DNA of 40,182 nt from Candidatus Angelobacter sp. (GCA_025462835.1 JAOAPH010000173.1:1-40182); one strand, 5' to 3'. Positions 8,113-16,581 are shown, counted from the first letter of the stretch. Numbers and translations: made by a program. The notes: generated by a model not told the origin, from the letters alone.

Positions 8113-8364
8113 CTACCACTCCACCACGCCACGCTCCTTCAACTTTTGCAGGAAATCCTCGACATCGCTTTTCACCGAGCCGTCATATTGATCGCGCATG
8201 ATCGCCACGATTCCTGCAACTGTGCGCGTTCCATCGCATAGTTTGAGAATCTCCGCTCCCGTGCCCTTCAACCGCAGCACGCCCTCCGGTACTAGCAGCA
8301 TGTTTTCCGAACTGAATCGACATCCACGCGCCAGTCTCGGCTGGCTTGTATCAGGAATCATCAT
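8113..8364 (-). CDS. pqqD: PQQ biosynthesis peptide chaperone PqqD
   Basis: 83 aa when started at the ATG that overlaps the pqqC stop (ATGA, 8361-8364). Longer in-frame starts exist but would run back through pqqC. PqqD is a small winged-helix (RRE) protein that binds the PqqA peptide and presents it to PqqE. Family hallmarks: PRLARGCRFS near the N-terminus, then LLVPEGVLRLKGTGAEILKLCDG and a C-terminal DVEDFLQKLKERGVVEW. Length is typical (80-95 aa). It is the fourth gene of the pqqA-B-C-D run and is translationally coupled to pqqC. Confidence 0.93.
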   Translation of the reverse strand: MMIPDTSQPRLARGCRFSSENMLLVPEGVLRLKGTGAEILKLCDGTRTVAGIVAIMRDQYDGSVKSDVEDFLQKLKERGVVEW

Positions 8365-9122
8365 GGCCGAAACGCCCCCGGCGGAGGCCATCCCGGCTGC
8401 ACGTATGCAAAATGGATTGCGTCCAACTGCGCCCATAGCAGCTCGCACTTTTTAATCAGCGCCGATATCGCCAACTCTTGCTCCGCGCGCGTCTGCGCGT
8501 GAGCAAGCACATACTCGAATGCAAATTCCGCGTCGCGAGGCGCTTGGGAGACGCGGTTCTCGAAATACCCCAGCCCTTCTGAAAGCCAGGGATAATGCTT
8601 TCGTATCCTGTCCACGCGCAGTGCGATAAGTTTCCCGGCAAACATCTCCGTCAATGAAGATGCAACCGCTTCGAGCAGCGAGCCGTTCCGCACCAGTGCA
8701 AGATACGAATCCACCGCGTAACGCACTCCGGGTAGAACTTCATTGCAGTCGATCACACGCTGCCGCTCTAGGCCCGTCGCTTCGGCCAGACACACCCAGC
8801 GCTCGATACCCGCGGAGCCCGGATTCGCATCATCTCCATCATGGTCGATGATCCTCTGCCGCCACGCGCGGCGAAATTCCATATCGTCGCTACGCGAAAG
8901 AATGATCGCGTCCTTGATGGGAATGCGCGACTGGTAGTAATAGCGGTTCAATGCCCATGCCTGCAGTTGTCCCGCGGTCAGCAGGCCATCATGCATCAAC
9001 AGATGAAAGGGATGCCGATGGTGATACCGCTCCTCCCCAATCTCCATCAACCGGGCCCTCAACTCGTCGCGGCTCAATAGTTCCTGTGTTTCAATTTCCC
9101 GATGCTGCAACAATTCACTCAT
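8361..9122 (-). CDS. pqqC: pyrroloquinoline-quinone synthase PqqC
   Basis: 253 aa. PqqC is a cofactorless oxidase of the TENA/heme-oxygenase-like fold that carries out the final ring closure and eight-electron oxidation giving PQQ. Seen here: the conserved N-terminal RYHHRHPFHLLMHDG, WALNRYYYQSRIPIKDA near residue 57, RIIDHDGD, and the C-terminal LDAIHFAYV. Length matches the family (about 250). Its ATG overlaps the pqqB stop by four bases and its stop overlaps the pqqD start by four, so B-C-D form one translationally coupled unit. Confidence 0.95.
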   Translation of the reverse strand: MSELLQHREIETQELLSRDELRARLMEIGEERYHHRHPFHLLMHDGLLTAGQLQAWALNRYYYQSRIPIKDAIILSRSDDMEFRRAWRQRIIDHDGDDANPGSAGIERWVCLAEATGLERQRVIDCNEVLPGVRYAVDSYLALVRNGSLLEAVASSLTEMFAGKLIALRVDRIRKHYPWLSEGLGYFENRVSQAPRDAEFAFEYVLAHAQTRAEQELAISALIKKCELLWAQLDAIHFAYVQPGWPPPGAFRP

Positions 9123-10102
9123 CTCTTCAACTCGGCGTGACTCCGTGCCCTTTGTCCTTCAAGCTCTTCCTGCGACAGCACGAATTCCATTCCGTCTTGC
9201 GCAATCTCCCAGCCCGCGTCAAGGACCTGCCGATACTCCTCGCCTTCTTCATTGAGCATCGGATTCGTGTTGTTCATGTGGATGAAGATCTTTCGAGGAC
9301 ACCGCAGACCGCGCAATCGCTCGATGCTGCCTGTCGCGCCAGAGACCGGCAAATGTCCCATCTCGCGTGCGGTGCGACCGCGACCCTGTATTCGTATGAG
9401 CTCGTCATCGCTCCAGAATGTGCCATCGATCAGCAGCAGATCGCAGCCTTCGAGTTCAGAGAGGAGTTCATCCGAGATTTCCCGCACTCCAGGAAGGAAT
9501 GCGAATCTCTCGCTGCCTTCAAGCATCAATCCCACAACCGCGTTGTCATTGCTCGATGTACTCTTTCGTCCGACATAGCAGGGAAGATCTCCTCCTGTTG
9601 CCACAGCGCGACAAACGACCCCGCCATTTCCATTCTTCGAAGCGATTTCAAATCGTCCATCAGCCTCGAACACAGTCCACTTGGATTGCTCCGGCCTTTG
9701 CTCCAGCATCCGGAAAATCGAATTGTCACGGATGATCTCGCGGACGATGGAAGTGGAATAGATTTCCAGCGGCTGTCGTTCGCGCAGATGCAGCAGGCCG
9801 AGAACGCAATCAATATCCGCGCCGGTAAGCACCGCGCCGGTGATAGGCGAGTGGCGGGACCCATCGTGACTTTGTGAATGAAATTCTGGAGTCGCTTCGA
9901 TCTGGGCTCGCAGATCAGGAGAACAATTCAAGAGCGTCCATGTCCGGTCGTCGATGCTGATGGCAACTTGTGTTTGTGTACGCCGACGAACGCGTACACC
10001 ACGCCCGCTCGCCACTGACCTAGCGGCCACACAGTTCGCGCAACTGCAATTCCACTGGGGCAAGCCGCCGCCGGCCGCCGACCCCAGTACCTTGATCTTC
10101 AC
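9119..10102 (-). CDS. pqqB: PQQ biosynthesis metallo-beta-lactamase-fold protein PqqB
   Basis: 327 aa, GTG start 4 bp after pqqA. PqqB is a metallo-beta-lactamase-fold iron hydroxylase that acts on the tyrosine part of the Glu-Tyr intermediate. Visible motifs: KVLGSAAGGGLPQWNC at the N-terminus, with CSCANC as the first metal site typical of PqqB. Then TGADIDCVLGLLHLRE, LIDGTFWSDDEL, MGHLPVSG and HMNNTNPML. Length slightly above the usual 300-310. An antisense frame of 308 codons at 8951-9877 is a shadow of this gene. Confidence 0.95.
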   Translation of the reverse strand: MKIKVLGSAAGGGLPQWNCSCANCVAARSVASGRGVRVRRRTQTQVAISIDDRTWTLLNCSPDLRAQIEATPEFHSQSHDGSRHSPITGAVLTGADIDCVLGLLHLRERQPLEIYSTSIVREIIRDNSIFRMLEQRPEQSKWTVFEADGRFEIASKNGNGGVVCRAVATGGDLPCYVGRKSTSSNDNAVVGLMLEGSERFAFLPGVREISDELLSELEGCDLLLIDGTFWSDDELIRIQGRGRTAREMGHLPVSGATGSIERLRGLRCPRKIFIHMNNTNPMLNEEGEEYRQVLDAGWEIAQDGMEFVLSQEELEGQRARSHAELKR

Positions 10103-10106
10103 CCGG

Positions 10107-10187
10107 CTAAGACAGTTCCGCTACCGCGTAGGAATTGATCTCGCATCCCAGTGAAATCTCTTCAAATTCCGGTCGTTCCCATTGCAT
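10107..10187 (-). CDS. pqqA: PQQ precursor peptide PqqA
   Basis: 26 codons. The peptide contains WERPEFEEISLGCEINSY, with Glu and Tyr in E-x3-Y spacing (EINSY, residues 16-20). This is exactly the pair that PqqE cross-links to make PQQ. It opens with the typical W-x-x-P-x-F region. A strong ribosome site, GAGGAGATG, lies just before the ATG (10190-10200 on the complement). It is first in the operon, 4 bp before the pqqB GTG. This is the self-consistent substrate for the downstream enzymes. It is easily missed because of its length. Confidence 0.93.
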   Translation of the reverse strand: MQWERPEFEEISLGCEINSYAVAELS

Positions 10188-10714
10188 AAATCATCTCCTC
10201 AAAATATGTAGTCAGCAAATTTGTTTTGCCGACCAAACACGCGCCAGAGTGGCAGCACTTGAGGATTAGTGGTCAGTTTCGAAACGGAGGTTGTTCACCT
10301 TTGCTGGATTTTCGCGCGCCCATCCAGAGCTATTTCGCGCGCGAATTGAATGGCTATCCGCTAACGAATGATGGGCTGAGTATCTGGGGTTCATTCGTTG
10401 GCACGGGCATTCAGCTTGTGTGCATGTAGAAGGCGCGAGTGCCACACGGGAGTCGTGGCGCATTTCGACAGCAGCAGTGAATTCATCGAATCGCTGCGAC
10501 CTCAGTAGAGAAGTTCTTCTCTACTCCAAAGTACCCCGGCTGCTACTCACACTGTTTACTAAGTAGTTTATATTCATATGCTAAACACGCGTAAGTACAT
10601 GATTCCAATACCATATTTACTGTAAGCAATTGTTTTCACGTGCATCATTTTTCAGTCTTGGCGACCAACTTGCATACCTTGCGGTACTTGCGTTCGCCAC
10701 CTTGAGGAAGAATC
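10188..10714. other. divergent intergenic region between pqqA and the propeller gene
   Basis: About 530 bp without a convincing gene; short open frames here show no family features. It must contain the pqq promoter (leftward) and the promoter of the gene at 10715 (rightward). An AT-rich stretch at 10555-10635 precedes the latter. A perfect 9-bp inverted repeat (AGTAGAGAA / TTCTCTACT, 4-nt loop) lies at 10504-10525 and could be an operator or RNA hairpin. Confidence 0.5.
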
Positions 10715-12886
10715 ATGCGACTGCTGCTTGCTGCTGTTATTGCTGTTTGTTTTATTTTTTGTGGTCCGACGCAGGCCTCGGCCTGCACTGCCAGCAGCGT
10801 CAACCCATCGGTGACGATCTGTTATCCGCTGGCCAACCAGGTGGTGAGTTCGCCGGTGAATGTGAATGCGCGCAGCACCGATTCGCGCGCGGTCAGTTCG
10901 CTTTCCATTTATATCGACAATGTTTTGGTGCAGACGATAACGGGTGGAGTCGCGAACACCAGCATCGCTGCGGCCTCGGGCGCGCACGTTTTGAAAGTAG
11001 TAGGCAAGGATTCTGCGGGGACGTTTTCATCGTCAGTGAACATTACGGTGAGTGGCAGTTGCACTGATACAGTCGATCCATCGGTAAAAATCTGCGTCCC
11101 GGCGAATGGTGCAACGGTGACTTCACCCGTGAACTTCATTGCCACGACGAAAGACTCGAAGACGATTTCTGCGTTTTACGTCTATCTCGATAACGTTGCC
11201 GTGCAGAAGACTTTTGGCAGCCAGATCAACACCAACATCGCTGTCGGAAGCGGCACGCACAACCTGCGCATCCAGGCGTGGGACGTCAGCGGCGCTATCC
11301 TGCAGGCCGGGGTGAATGTCACGGTCGGCAGCGGAACTCCGCCCCCGCCTCCGCCGCCTCCACCGTCAACGCTCAGCGGAATGTACACATACCACAACGA
11401 CAACGGACGCAGCGGACAGAACAAGCTGGAAACGATCCTCACTCCGGCGAACGTCAACGTTACGCACTTCGGAAAGAAATTCACGCGGTCGGTGACCGGC
11501 AAGGTATACGCACAACCTCTGTTTGTGGCGGGTGTGAATATCCCGAACAAGGGAACGTTCAATGTGGTTTATGTTGTCACCGAGCATGATAGCGTGTACG
11601 CCTTCGATGCCGATGGTGCAGTCAGTACTCCGCTCTGGTCGCGCAGCTTCGTGAATAGCGCGGCGGGGATCACGCCGGGGCAGGGTAGCGACATTGGCAA
11701 TTACGACATCGGCACGGAAATCGGGATTACCGGGACGCCGGTGATCGATTCCGCAAGCGGAACCATCTACATGGTGGCGGAGACAAAAGAAAACGGAACG
11801 TACGTGCAGCGACTGCATGCGCTGAATATCGCGACGGGCGCCGAAAGATCTGGCAGTCCGGTGAAGATACAGGCAACCGTGAATGGTTCGGGGACGGGCG
11901 GCGACGGCGCAGGACACATCAGCTTCCAACCGATGTATCAGAACCAGCGTCCGGGATTGTTGCTGGCGAACGGCAACGTGTACATCGCATGGGCTTCGCA
12001 CGGAGACGGAGGTCCGTATCACGGGTGGGTGATGGCGTACAACGCGAGCTCGCTGCAACAGGTGGCGGTGTTCAATACCACTCGCAACGGATCCGAGGGC
12101 GGCGTCTGGCAAGGCGGCGCGGGACTCTCAGCCGATGGCGCGGGCGTTCTCTACCTTTCGACGGGAAATGGCACCACGGATTTCAATCCCGATTTCGGTA
12201 GCAGCTATTTGAAGTTGAATTCGACCCTGGGTGTGGTTGACTACTTCACTCCGTACAATGTGAGCGCTCTCAACAGCGGTGATCTCGATGTGGGCTCGTC
12301 GGGAGCGTTGGTGTTGCCGACACAGACCAACACCACGCATCCTTACATGTTGATCGGCGGCAGCAAGAACGGAACGGTATACGTCCTCAACCGCGACAAC
12401 CTGGGGCATTTCCAATCGGGTAGTGACAGCCAGATCATCCAATCATTCCCGAAGCTTCTTGGTCGCAACTCGGTAGATGATCAGTTCTTCGGCATCGGTT
12501 CGTATTGGCATGGGAACGTATATTTTGTCGGCGCCTTTGACCATTTGAAGCAATTCACGATTGCGAACGGATTGATGTCGGGCACACCAGCAGCGATGTC
12601 GTCGCAGGCACTTGCCTCGGACCGTTCGGCGGAGCCGGTGGTGTCGGCGAACGGCGCGTCGAATGGGATCGTGTGGGTAATCGCAACGGACACGCTCTAC
12701 AGTTCCAACCCTGCGGTGTTGCATGCGTACAGTGCCAGTAACGTGGGCACGGAACTTTATAACAGCAACCAGGCAGGCACTCGAGACCAGCCCGGGTTAG
12801 TGATGAAGTTCTCAACGCCGACGGTGGCGAATGGAAAAGTGTATGTGTGCACGCAGGGCAGGCTGGATGTGTATGGGTTGTTTTAG
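10715..12886 (+). CDS. secreted protein with two Ig-like domains and a PQQ-like beta-propeller
   Basis: 723 aa, ATG preceded by GAGGAAG. A signal peptide (MRLLLAAVIAVCFIFCG, cleaved near 23) is followed by two Ig-like repeats of about 90 aa (25-112 and 113-205), each with the pattern ATVTSPVNFIATTKDS then YVYLDNVAVQ. An eight-proline hinge near 209 leads to a propeller domain (220-723). Propeller signatures include VVYVVTEHDSVYAFDADG, GTVYVLNRDNLG and a YLSTGNG stretch reminiscent of quinoprotein dehydrogenases. It sits next to the PQQ operon. However, propellers of this type often bind no PQQ and I see no dehydrogenase active-site Asp or disulfide ring that would prove catalysis. Likely extracellular or outer surface; function unknown. 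Confidence 0.8.
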   Translation: MRLLLAAVIAVCFIFCGPTQASACTASSVNPSVTICYPLANQVVSSPVNVNARSTDSRAVSSLSIYIDNVLVQTITGGVANTSIAAASGAHVLKVVGKDSAGTFSSSVNITVSGSCTDTVDPSVKICVPANGATVTSPVNFIATTKDSKTISAFYVYLDNVAVQKTFGSQINTNIAVGSGTHNLRIQAWDVSGAILQAGVNVTVGSGTPPPPPPPPPSTLSGMYTYHNDNGRSGQNKLETILTPANVNVTHFGKKFTRSVTGKVYAQPLFVAGVNIPNKGTFNVVYVVTEHDSVYAFDADGAVSTPLWSRSFVNSAAGITPGQGSDIGNYDIGTEIGITGTPVIDSASGTIYMVAETKENGTYVQRLHALNIATGAERSGSPVKIQATVNGSGTGGDGAGHISFQPMYQNQRPGLLLANGNVYIAWASHGDGGPYHGWVMAYNASSLQQVAVFNTTRNGSEGGVWQGGAGLSADGAGVLYLSTGNGTTDFNPDFGSSYLKLNSTLGVVDYFTPYNVSALNSGDLDVGSSGALVLPTQTNTTHPYMLIGGSKNGTVYVLNRDNLGHFQSGSDSQIIQSFPKLLGRNSVDDQFFGIGSYWHGNVYFVGAFDHLKQFTIANGLMSGTPAAMSSQALASDRSAEPVVSANGASNGIVWVIATDTLYSSNPAVLHAYSASNVGTELYNSNQAGTRDQPGLVMKFSTPTVANGKVYVCTQGRLDVYGLF

Positions 12887-13299
12887 GGCGGGGGGTAGCA
12901 GTTAGCACTTAGCATTTAGAGGTAAGTGGTGTTGGTGCTCTGCATGTTTAGTGGCGCGAGCCTTAAAACCCAACACAAAGCCACAAGGAACGCAAAGTTT
13001 CACAAAGAAAAGCGAGGGTGATTCGTTGCGAGTGCCGGCCATTTGCAGAGTGTCAAGCGCAAGATCTCAAAAAGCAGCTCCCTCCGCTTCGCATCGGGAT
13101 TTCCGCAGCGGGCTCAAACGCCCGCTGAACGCGTCAACTTCGCGCCAGGAAAAAGGCGCTCACAAGTTAGAAATTGTCTTGTCAGAATCAATTGACAAAC
13201 ACAGCCGAGGGCGGCTGTGCCACACTGAGATCGCTCGGGATGACAGCTGTAATAGCAACAACTTTGAAATGAGACAATAGGATCGGTGAGTTCACATTC
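12887..13299. repeat. intergenic stretch made of interspersed repeats
   Basis: About 410 bp without a gene. It contains a TTAGCA-type repeat (12897-12920), a degenerate CACAAAG-rich repeat (12967-13010) and a hairpin CACAGCC-GAGGGC-GGCTGTG (13200-13219) followed by GCCACACTGAG. The latter also occurs near 21358-21377 and, split, inside the next gene. Confidence 0.55.
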
Positions 13300-15249
13300 A
13301 TGATCCAGTTGTCGGCGGCCGGGAAGCGGTTCGGCCACAAGCTTTTATTTGAAAATCTCGATTGGCTGATCACGCCCAAGGACCGCGTTGGACTTGTCGG
13401 CGGCAATGGGACCGGCAAATCCACTCTGCTGAAAGTGCTGGCGGGAATGGAGTCGCTCGACTACGGCACGCTCAGCAGCACCAAGGGCGTGAGTGCGGGC
13501 TATCTTCCCCAGGATGGATTGACTCTTTCCGGCAGGACGGTCTTTGCGGAGTGCATGACGGTCTTCGACGACCTGCGCAAGATGGAGCAGGAGTTGGAGT
13601 CGCTGACGCGCAGCATGTCGGAACTCGACCATGCAGGCAGCGACTACGCGCAAGTGGCGGAGCGCTTTCATCGCGTGGAAAACGAACTGCGTACGCGCGA
13701 CGCTTACACTGTGGAATCGCAAGTGGGCGCGGTGCTGCAAGGGCTGGGATTCGGCAAGCAGGACTGGACGCGGCGTACGGAAGAGTTTTCCGGCGGCTGG
13801 CAGATGCGCATCTCGCTGGCAAAACTTTTATTATCGAAACCAAACCTGCTGTTGCTCGATGAGCCCACCAACCATCTTGATCTCGAAACGCGCAACTGGC
13901 TTGAGGATTATCTCGGCTCTTATCCGTACGCGTATGTGCTGATCTCGCACGATCGCTACTTCCTCGACGTGACTGTGAAGAAGATCGTGGAGATATGGAA
14001 CAAGGGCGTCCATTTCTACAGCGGCAATTACGATAAATTTCTGGCGCAGAAAGAAGAACGCCGTTCGCAATTGGTGGCGGCGCATCGCAACCAGCGGGAG
14101 CGGATCGAACAACTGGAGGCATTCATCAACCGCTTTCGCGCGCAGGCGACCAAGGCGAAGCAGGTGCAGAGCCGGATCAAAGAGCTGGAGCGCATCGAGC
14201 GGATCGAGATCCCGGCGGAAGAGAAGACTATCCACTTCACGTTTCCCCAGCCGAAGCAGAGCGGGCGCATGGTCGCCGAATGCCAGAGCATGGCCAAGAG
14301 CTACGGCGCAAAAAAAGTCTTCGACAAAGTTGATTTCGTGATCGAGCGTGGAGACCGCATCGCGCTGGTGGGCGTGAACGGCGCGGGAAAATCGACGCTG
14401 ATCAAATTGCTGGCGGGAACGGAGCCGCTGAGCGCGGGATCGTATCGGCTGGGACACAACGTGGATGCGGATTACTTCGCGCAGGACCAATACAAGGAGT
14501 TGAATCCGGAGCGTCGCGTGCTGGACGACTTGAGCGATGTGGCTCCGCGATCGTCGCAGACGGAACTGCGCAGCCTGCTTGGCTGTTTCCTGTTTTCAGA
14601 GGACGATGTGTTCAAGCCGATTGGAGTGTTGTCGGGCGGTGAGCGAAACAGATATGCGCTGGCGCGGATGTTGTTTCGTCCGTCAAACTTTTTGTTGCTC
14701 GACGAACCGACGAACCATCTGGACATGCGCGCAAAGGATGTTCTCTTGAATGCGCTGCAGGATTTTACCGGGACGGTCGTCTTCGTTTCGCATGACCGCT
14801 ACTTTATCGACAAGCTGGCGACACGGGTCTTCGAAGTGGGAGACGGGCAGGTGCATGTCTTCCCGGGAAATTATGAAGATTACTTGTGGAGGAAGCAGGG
14901 CGGAGCGGCGGAGCAGATGGCCTCTGCCACTGTTGCAGCCAATGGCTCACAGCCGAGGGCTCATTCGACTTCGCTCAGGGCAGGCTCTGTGCCACACGAT
15001 GATGGCGAATCGAAGCAGAAGCGCGTGAATCCGATCAAGCTGAAGCAAATGAAAGAGCGCTGTGTGGAGATTGAGGAAGAGATATCACGGTTAGAGGCGG
15101 GAATCGCAGAGTGCGAGAGTGCGCTGACCTCGTTCGTGAGTGCCGCGGAGACGGCGCGGCAGACGGAGTTGTTGAAAAGTCAGCGTTCGCAGTTGGAGAA
15201 GTTGATGGCGGAGTGGGAAGAGGTGTCGGGTGTGGTGGAGGGGCTGTAA
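13300..15249 (+). CDS. ABC-F family ATP-binding protein
   Basis: 649 aa cytoplasmic protein with two ABC ATPase domains and no membrane segments, the hallmark of ABC-F translation factors (Uup/EttA/YheS type). Walker A motifs: GGNGTGKST (about 34-42) and GVNGAGKST (about 358-366). Signatures: FSGGW (about 163) and LSGGE. Walker B: LLLDEPTNHLD in both halves, each followed by SHDRYF. The inter-domain linker (about 250-320) is charged and coiled, as required for reaching the ribosomal E/P site. A C-terminal coiled coil (about 575-645) suggests the Uup branch. Residues of about 550-566 in the linker before that coil are encoded by an interspersed repeat (14946-14999). Antisense frames here are shadows. 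Confidence 0.92.
   Translation: MIQLSAAGKRFGHKLLFENLDWLITPKDRVGLVGGNGTGKSTLLKVLAGMESLDYGTLSSTKGVSAGYLPQDGLTLSGRTVFAECMTVFDDLRKMEQELESLTRSMSELDHAGSDYAQVAERFHRVENELRTRDAYTVESQVGAVLQGLGFGKQDWTRRTEEFSGGWQMRISLAKLLLSKPNLLLLDEPTNHLDLETRNWLEDYLGSYPYAYVLISHDRYFLDVTVKKIVEIWNKGVHFYSGNYDKFLAQKEERRSQLVAAHRNQRERIEQLEAFINRFRAQATKAKQVQSRIKELERIERIEIPAEEKTIHFTFPQPKQSGRMVAECQSMAKSYGAKKVFDKVDFVIERGDRIALVGVNGAGKSTLIKLLAGTEPLSAGSYRLGHNVDADYFAQDQYKELNPERRVLDDLSDVAPRSSQTELRSLLGCFLFSEDDVFKPIGVLSGGERNRYALARMLFRPSNFLLLDEPTNHLDMRAKDVLLNALQDFTGTVVFVSHDRYFIDKLATRVFEVGDGQVHVFPGNYEDYLWRKQGGAAEQMASATVAANGSQPRAHSTSLRAGSVPHDDGESKQKRVNPIKLKQMKERCVEIEEEISRLEAGIAECESALTSFVSAAETARQTELLKSQRSQLEKLMAEWEEVSGVVEGL
14946..14999 (+). 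repeat. interspersed repeat in frame in the ABC-F linker
   Basis: Begins CACAGCCGAGGG and ends CTGTGCCACAC, with ATTCGACTTCGCTCAGG between. The same pieces are non-coding at 13200-13225, 16541-16577 and 21358-21383. It codes for SQPRAHSTSLRAGSVPH, between the second ATPase domain and the C-terminal coiled coil. Confidence 0.6.
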
Positions 15250-15262
15250 AAGGCAGAGGCCT

Positions 15263-15506
15263 GCCACGGATTTCACGGATGACACGGATCTGCACGGTTG
15301 GGGAGAACGATTGAACCACATAGAACACAGGGGACACTGAGGAAAGCAAATCAAATCAAAGGCTAGCCACGGATTTCACGGATGACACGGATCTGCACGG
15401 ATGGGGCGAACGATTAACCACAGAGAGCACAGGGGACACTGAGGAAAGCAAATCAAATCAAAGGCTAGCCACGGATTTCACGGATGACACGGATCTGCAC
15501 GGATGG
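15263..15506 (+). repeat. tandem 102-103 bp repeat (2.4 copies) upstream of the dipeptidase gene
   Basis: Copies begin GCCACGGATTTCACGGATGA at 15263, 15366 and 15468. Each continues with CACGGATCTGCACGGAT and then CACAG-rich sequence ending AAATCAAATCAAAGGCTA. A further copy is at 16436-16522, on the far side of the next gene. An A/G/C simple-sequence tract rich in AGCAACAGC follows at 15516-15590. Confidence 0.85.
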
Positions 15507-15615
15507 TGGCGAAGTTTAAAGCAACAGCAAAAGCAACAGCCACAGCAAAACCAAAAGCAAGAGCAACAGCCAGAGCAACAGCAAGAGCATTGCCCTTCGC
15601 TGCGCTCCGCTCAGG

Positions 15616-15744
15616 GTGACAGAGGTACATGCAACGACATAGACCAAGGAATATTGCTGAAGTTCGTTCTGCTTCGCTTCGCTCACGGTGACAGATGTAC
15701 ATGCAAAGACATAGGCGAGAAATATTGCTGAAGTTGGTTCTGCT
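15616..15744 (+). repeat. 72-bp-spaced duplication covering the dipeptidase start
   Basis: 15616-15673 and 15688-15744 share GGTGACAG, GTACATGCAA-GACATAG and AATATTGCTGAAGTT-GTTCTGCT. Copy 1 has one extra base, so it is out of frame. Copy 2 supplies the start codons and the first 16 codons of the dipeptidase gene. Each copy is preceded by a CTTCGCT-CGCTC repeat. Confidence 0.75.
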
Positions 15745-16435
15745 GCTGCCGCTTTCATTGGCGGCGCAGACCGTTGACACGGTCCAGAGTTTCCGGATCA
15801 CGCCATTGCGTCCGGTGGAGGAGCTGCGTCGCGAGGCTTTGAAGGCGCAGCCTCCGCGAGAGACGGGCAATTTCCGCAAGAGTGAACTGGTGGAGCTGAA
15901 GAAACTTGATCCGACGATCAAGTTGGAGATCCGGTATGCGACTTCAAACAATTTTCTGGGCACGCCGGTTTATTCCCAGGCGCGCGCTTTTTTGCAGCGT
16001 CCTGCGGCGGAGGCGCTGGTGCGGGCGAATCGCAAACTGAAAGAGCAGGGATATGGATTGCTGATCCACGATGGATATCGGCCATGGTATGTGACGAAGA
16101 TCTTTTGGGATGCGACGCCGGATGACAAAAAGATTTTTGTGGCGAACCCGGCGGAGGGGTCAAGGCACAATCGCGGTTGCGCGGTGGACCTGAGCATGTA
16201 CGACTTGAAGACCGGCGAGCCGGTGCAGATGCCGAGCGGATATGACGAGATGTCGCCGCGTGCGTACGCGAACTATGCTGGCGGCACCGACGAACAGCGA
16301 AAGCGGCGGGAGATCTTGCGTGCCGCGATGGAAGCTGAGGGATTTACCGTGAACCCGACAGAGTGGTGGCACTTTGATTACAAGGATTGGAAGATGTATC
16401 GGATTGGGACGGTGGAATTCAGCAAGATCGATTGA
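15695..16435 (+). CDS. ddpX: D-alanyl-D-alanine dipeptidase (VanX/DdpX family, M15D)
   Basis: 246 aa. Cleaves D-Ala-D-Ala, recycling peptidoglycan-derived dipeptide or, in vancomycin operons, removing the drug target. A signal peptide (ILLKLVLLLPLSLAAQ) implies the periplasm. Zinc and catalytic motifs: SRHNRGCAVDLSMYD (S-x-H-x2-G-x-A-x-D) near residue 154 and EWWHFDY near 223, giving the His/Asp/His ligands and catalytic Glu. The family-typical IRYATSNNFLG and DGYRPW are also present. Two ATGs (15695, 15701) are possible. The start lies inside a local duplication. No vanH/vanA ligase is nearby, so a resistance role is not indicated. The gene is flanked by the same 100-bp repeat on both sides. 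Confidence 0.9.
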   Translation: MYMQRHRREILLKLVLLLPLSLAAQTVDTVQSFRITPLRPVEELRREALKAQPPRETGNFRKSELVELKKLDPTIKLEIRYATSNNFLGTPVYSQARAFLQRPAAEALVRANRKLKEQGYGLLIHDGYRPWYVTKIFWDATPDDKKIFVANPAEGSRHNRGCAVDLSMYDLKTGEPVQMPSGYDEMSPRAYANYAGGTDEQRKRREILRAAMEAEGFTVNPTEWWHFDYKDWKMYRIGTVEFSKID

Positions 16436-16580
16436 ACCACAGAGAGCACAGAGTCACACCGAGGAATGCAGAGTCAAAGGCTCGCCACGGATTTCACGGA
16501 TGACACGGATCTGCACGGATGGGGCAAATCGATGAGACGAACATTCGACTTCGCTCAGGCCAGTCTGTACCACACTGACT
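16436..16580 (+). repeat. repeat copy downstream of the dipeptidase gene
   Basis: 16436-16522 repeats the unit seen at 15406-15506 (CCACAGAGAGCACAG, then GCCACGGATTTCACGGATGA). 16541-16577 repeats the ATTCGACTTCGCTCAGG module found in the ABC-F gene. Confidence 0.7.
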
Positions 16581-16581
16581 A

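Noticed and set aside
8951-9877. 308-codon open frame on the plus strand
   Set aside because: Antisense to pqqB and pqqC, both certain by motif; the translated sequence has no family features.
10226-10429. 67-codon frame between pqqA and the propeller gene
   Set aside because: No ribosome site, no family resemblance, and a competing antisense frame of the same size.
10558-10564. A third ACTAAGT upstream of the propeller gene
   Set aside because: The second half, TTCTTAA, and ACTGAC are missing; seven bases alone can occur by chance.
15263-15506. Possible CRISPR array
   Set aside because: Repeat period is 102-103 bp with the whole unit conserved; there are no unique spacers and no cas genes.
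15695-16435. Vancomycin resistance role for the VanX-like protein
   Set aside because: No vanH or D-Ala-D-Lac ligase gene nearby; the protein has a signal peptide, fitting peptidoglycan recycling better.
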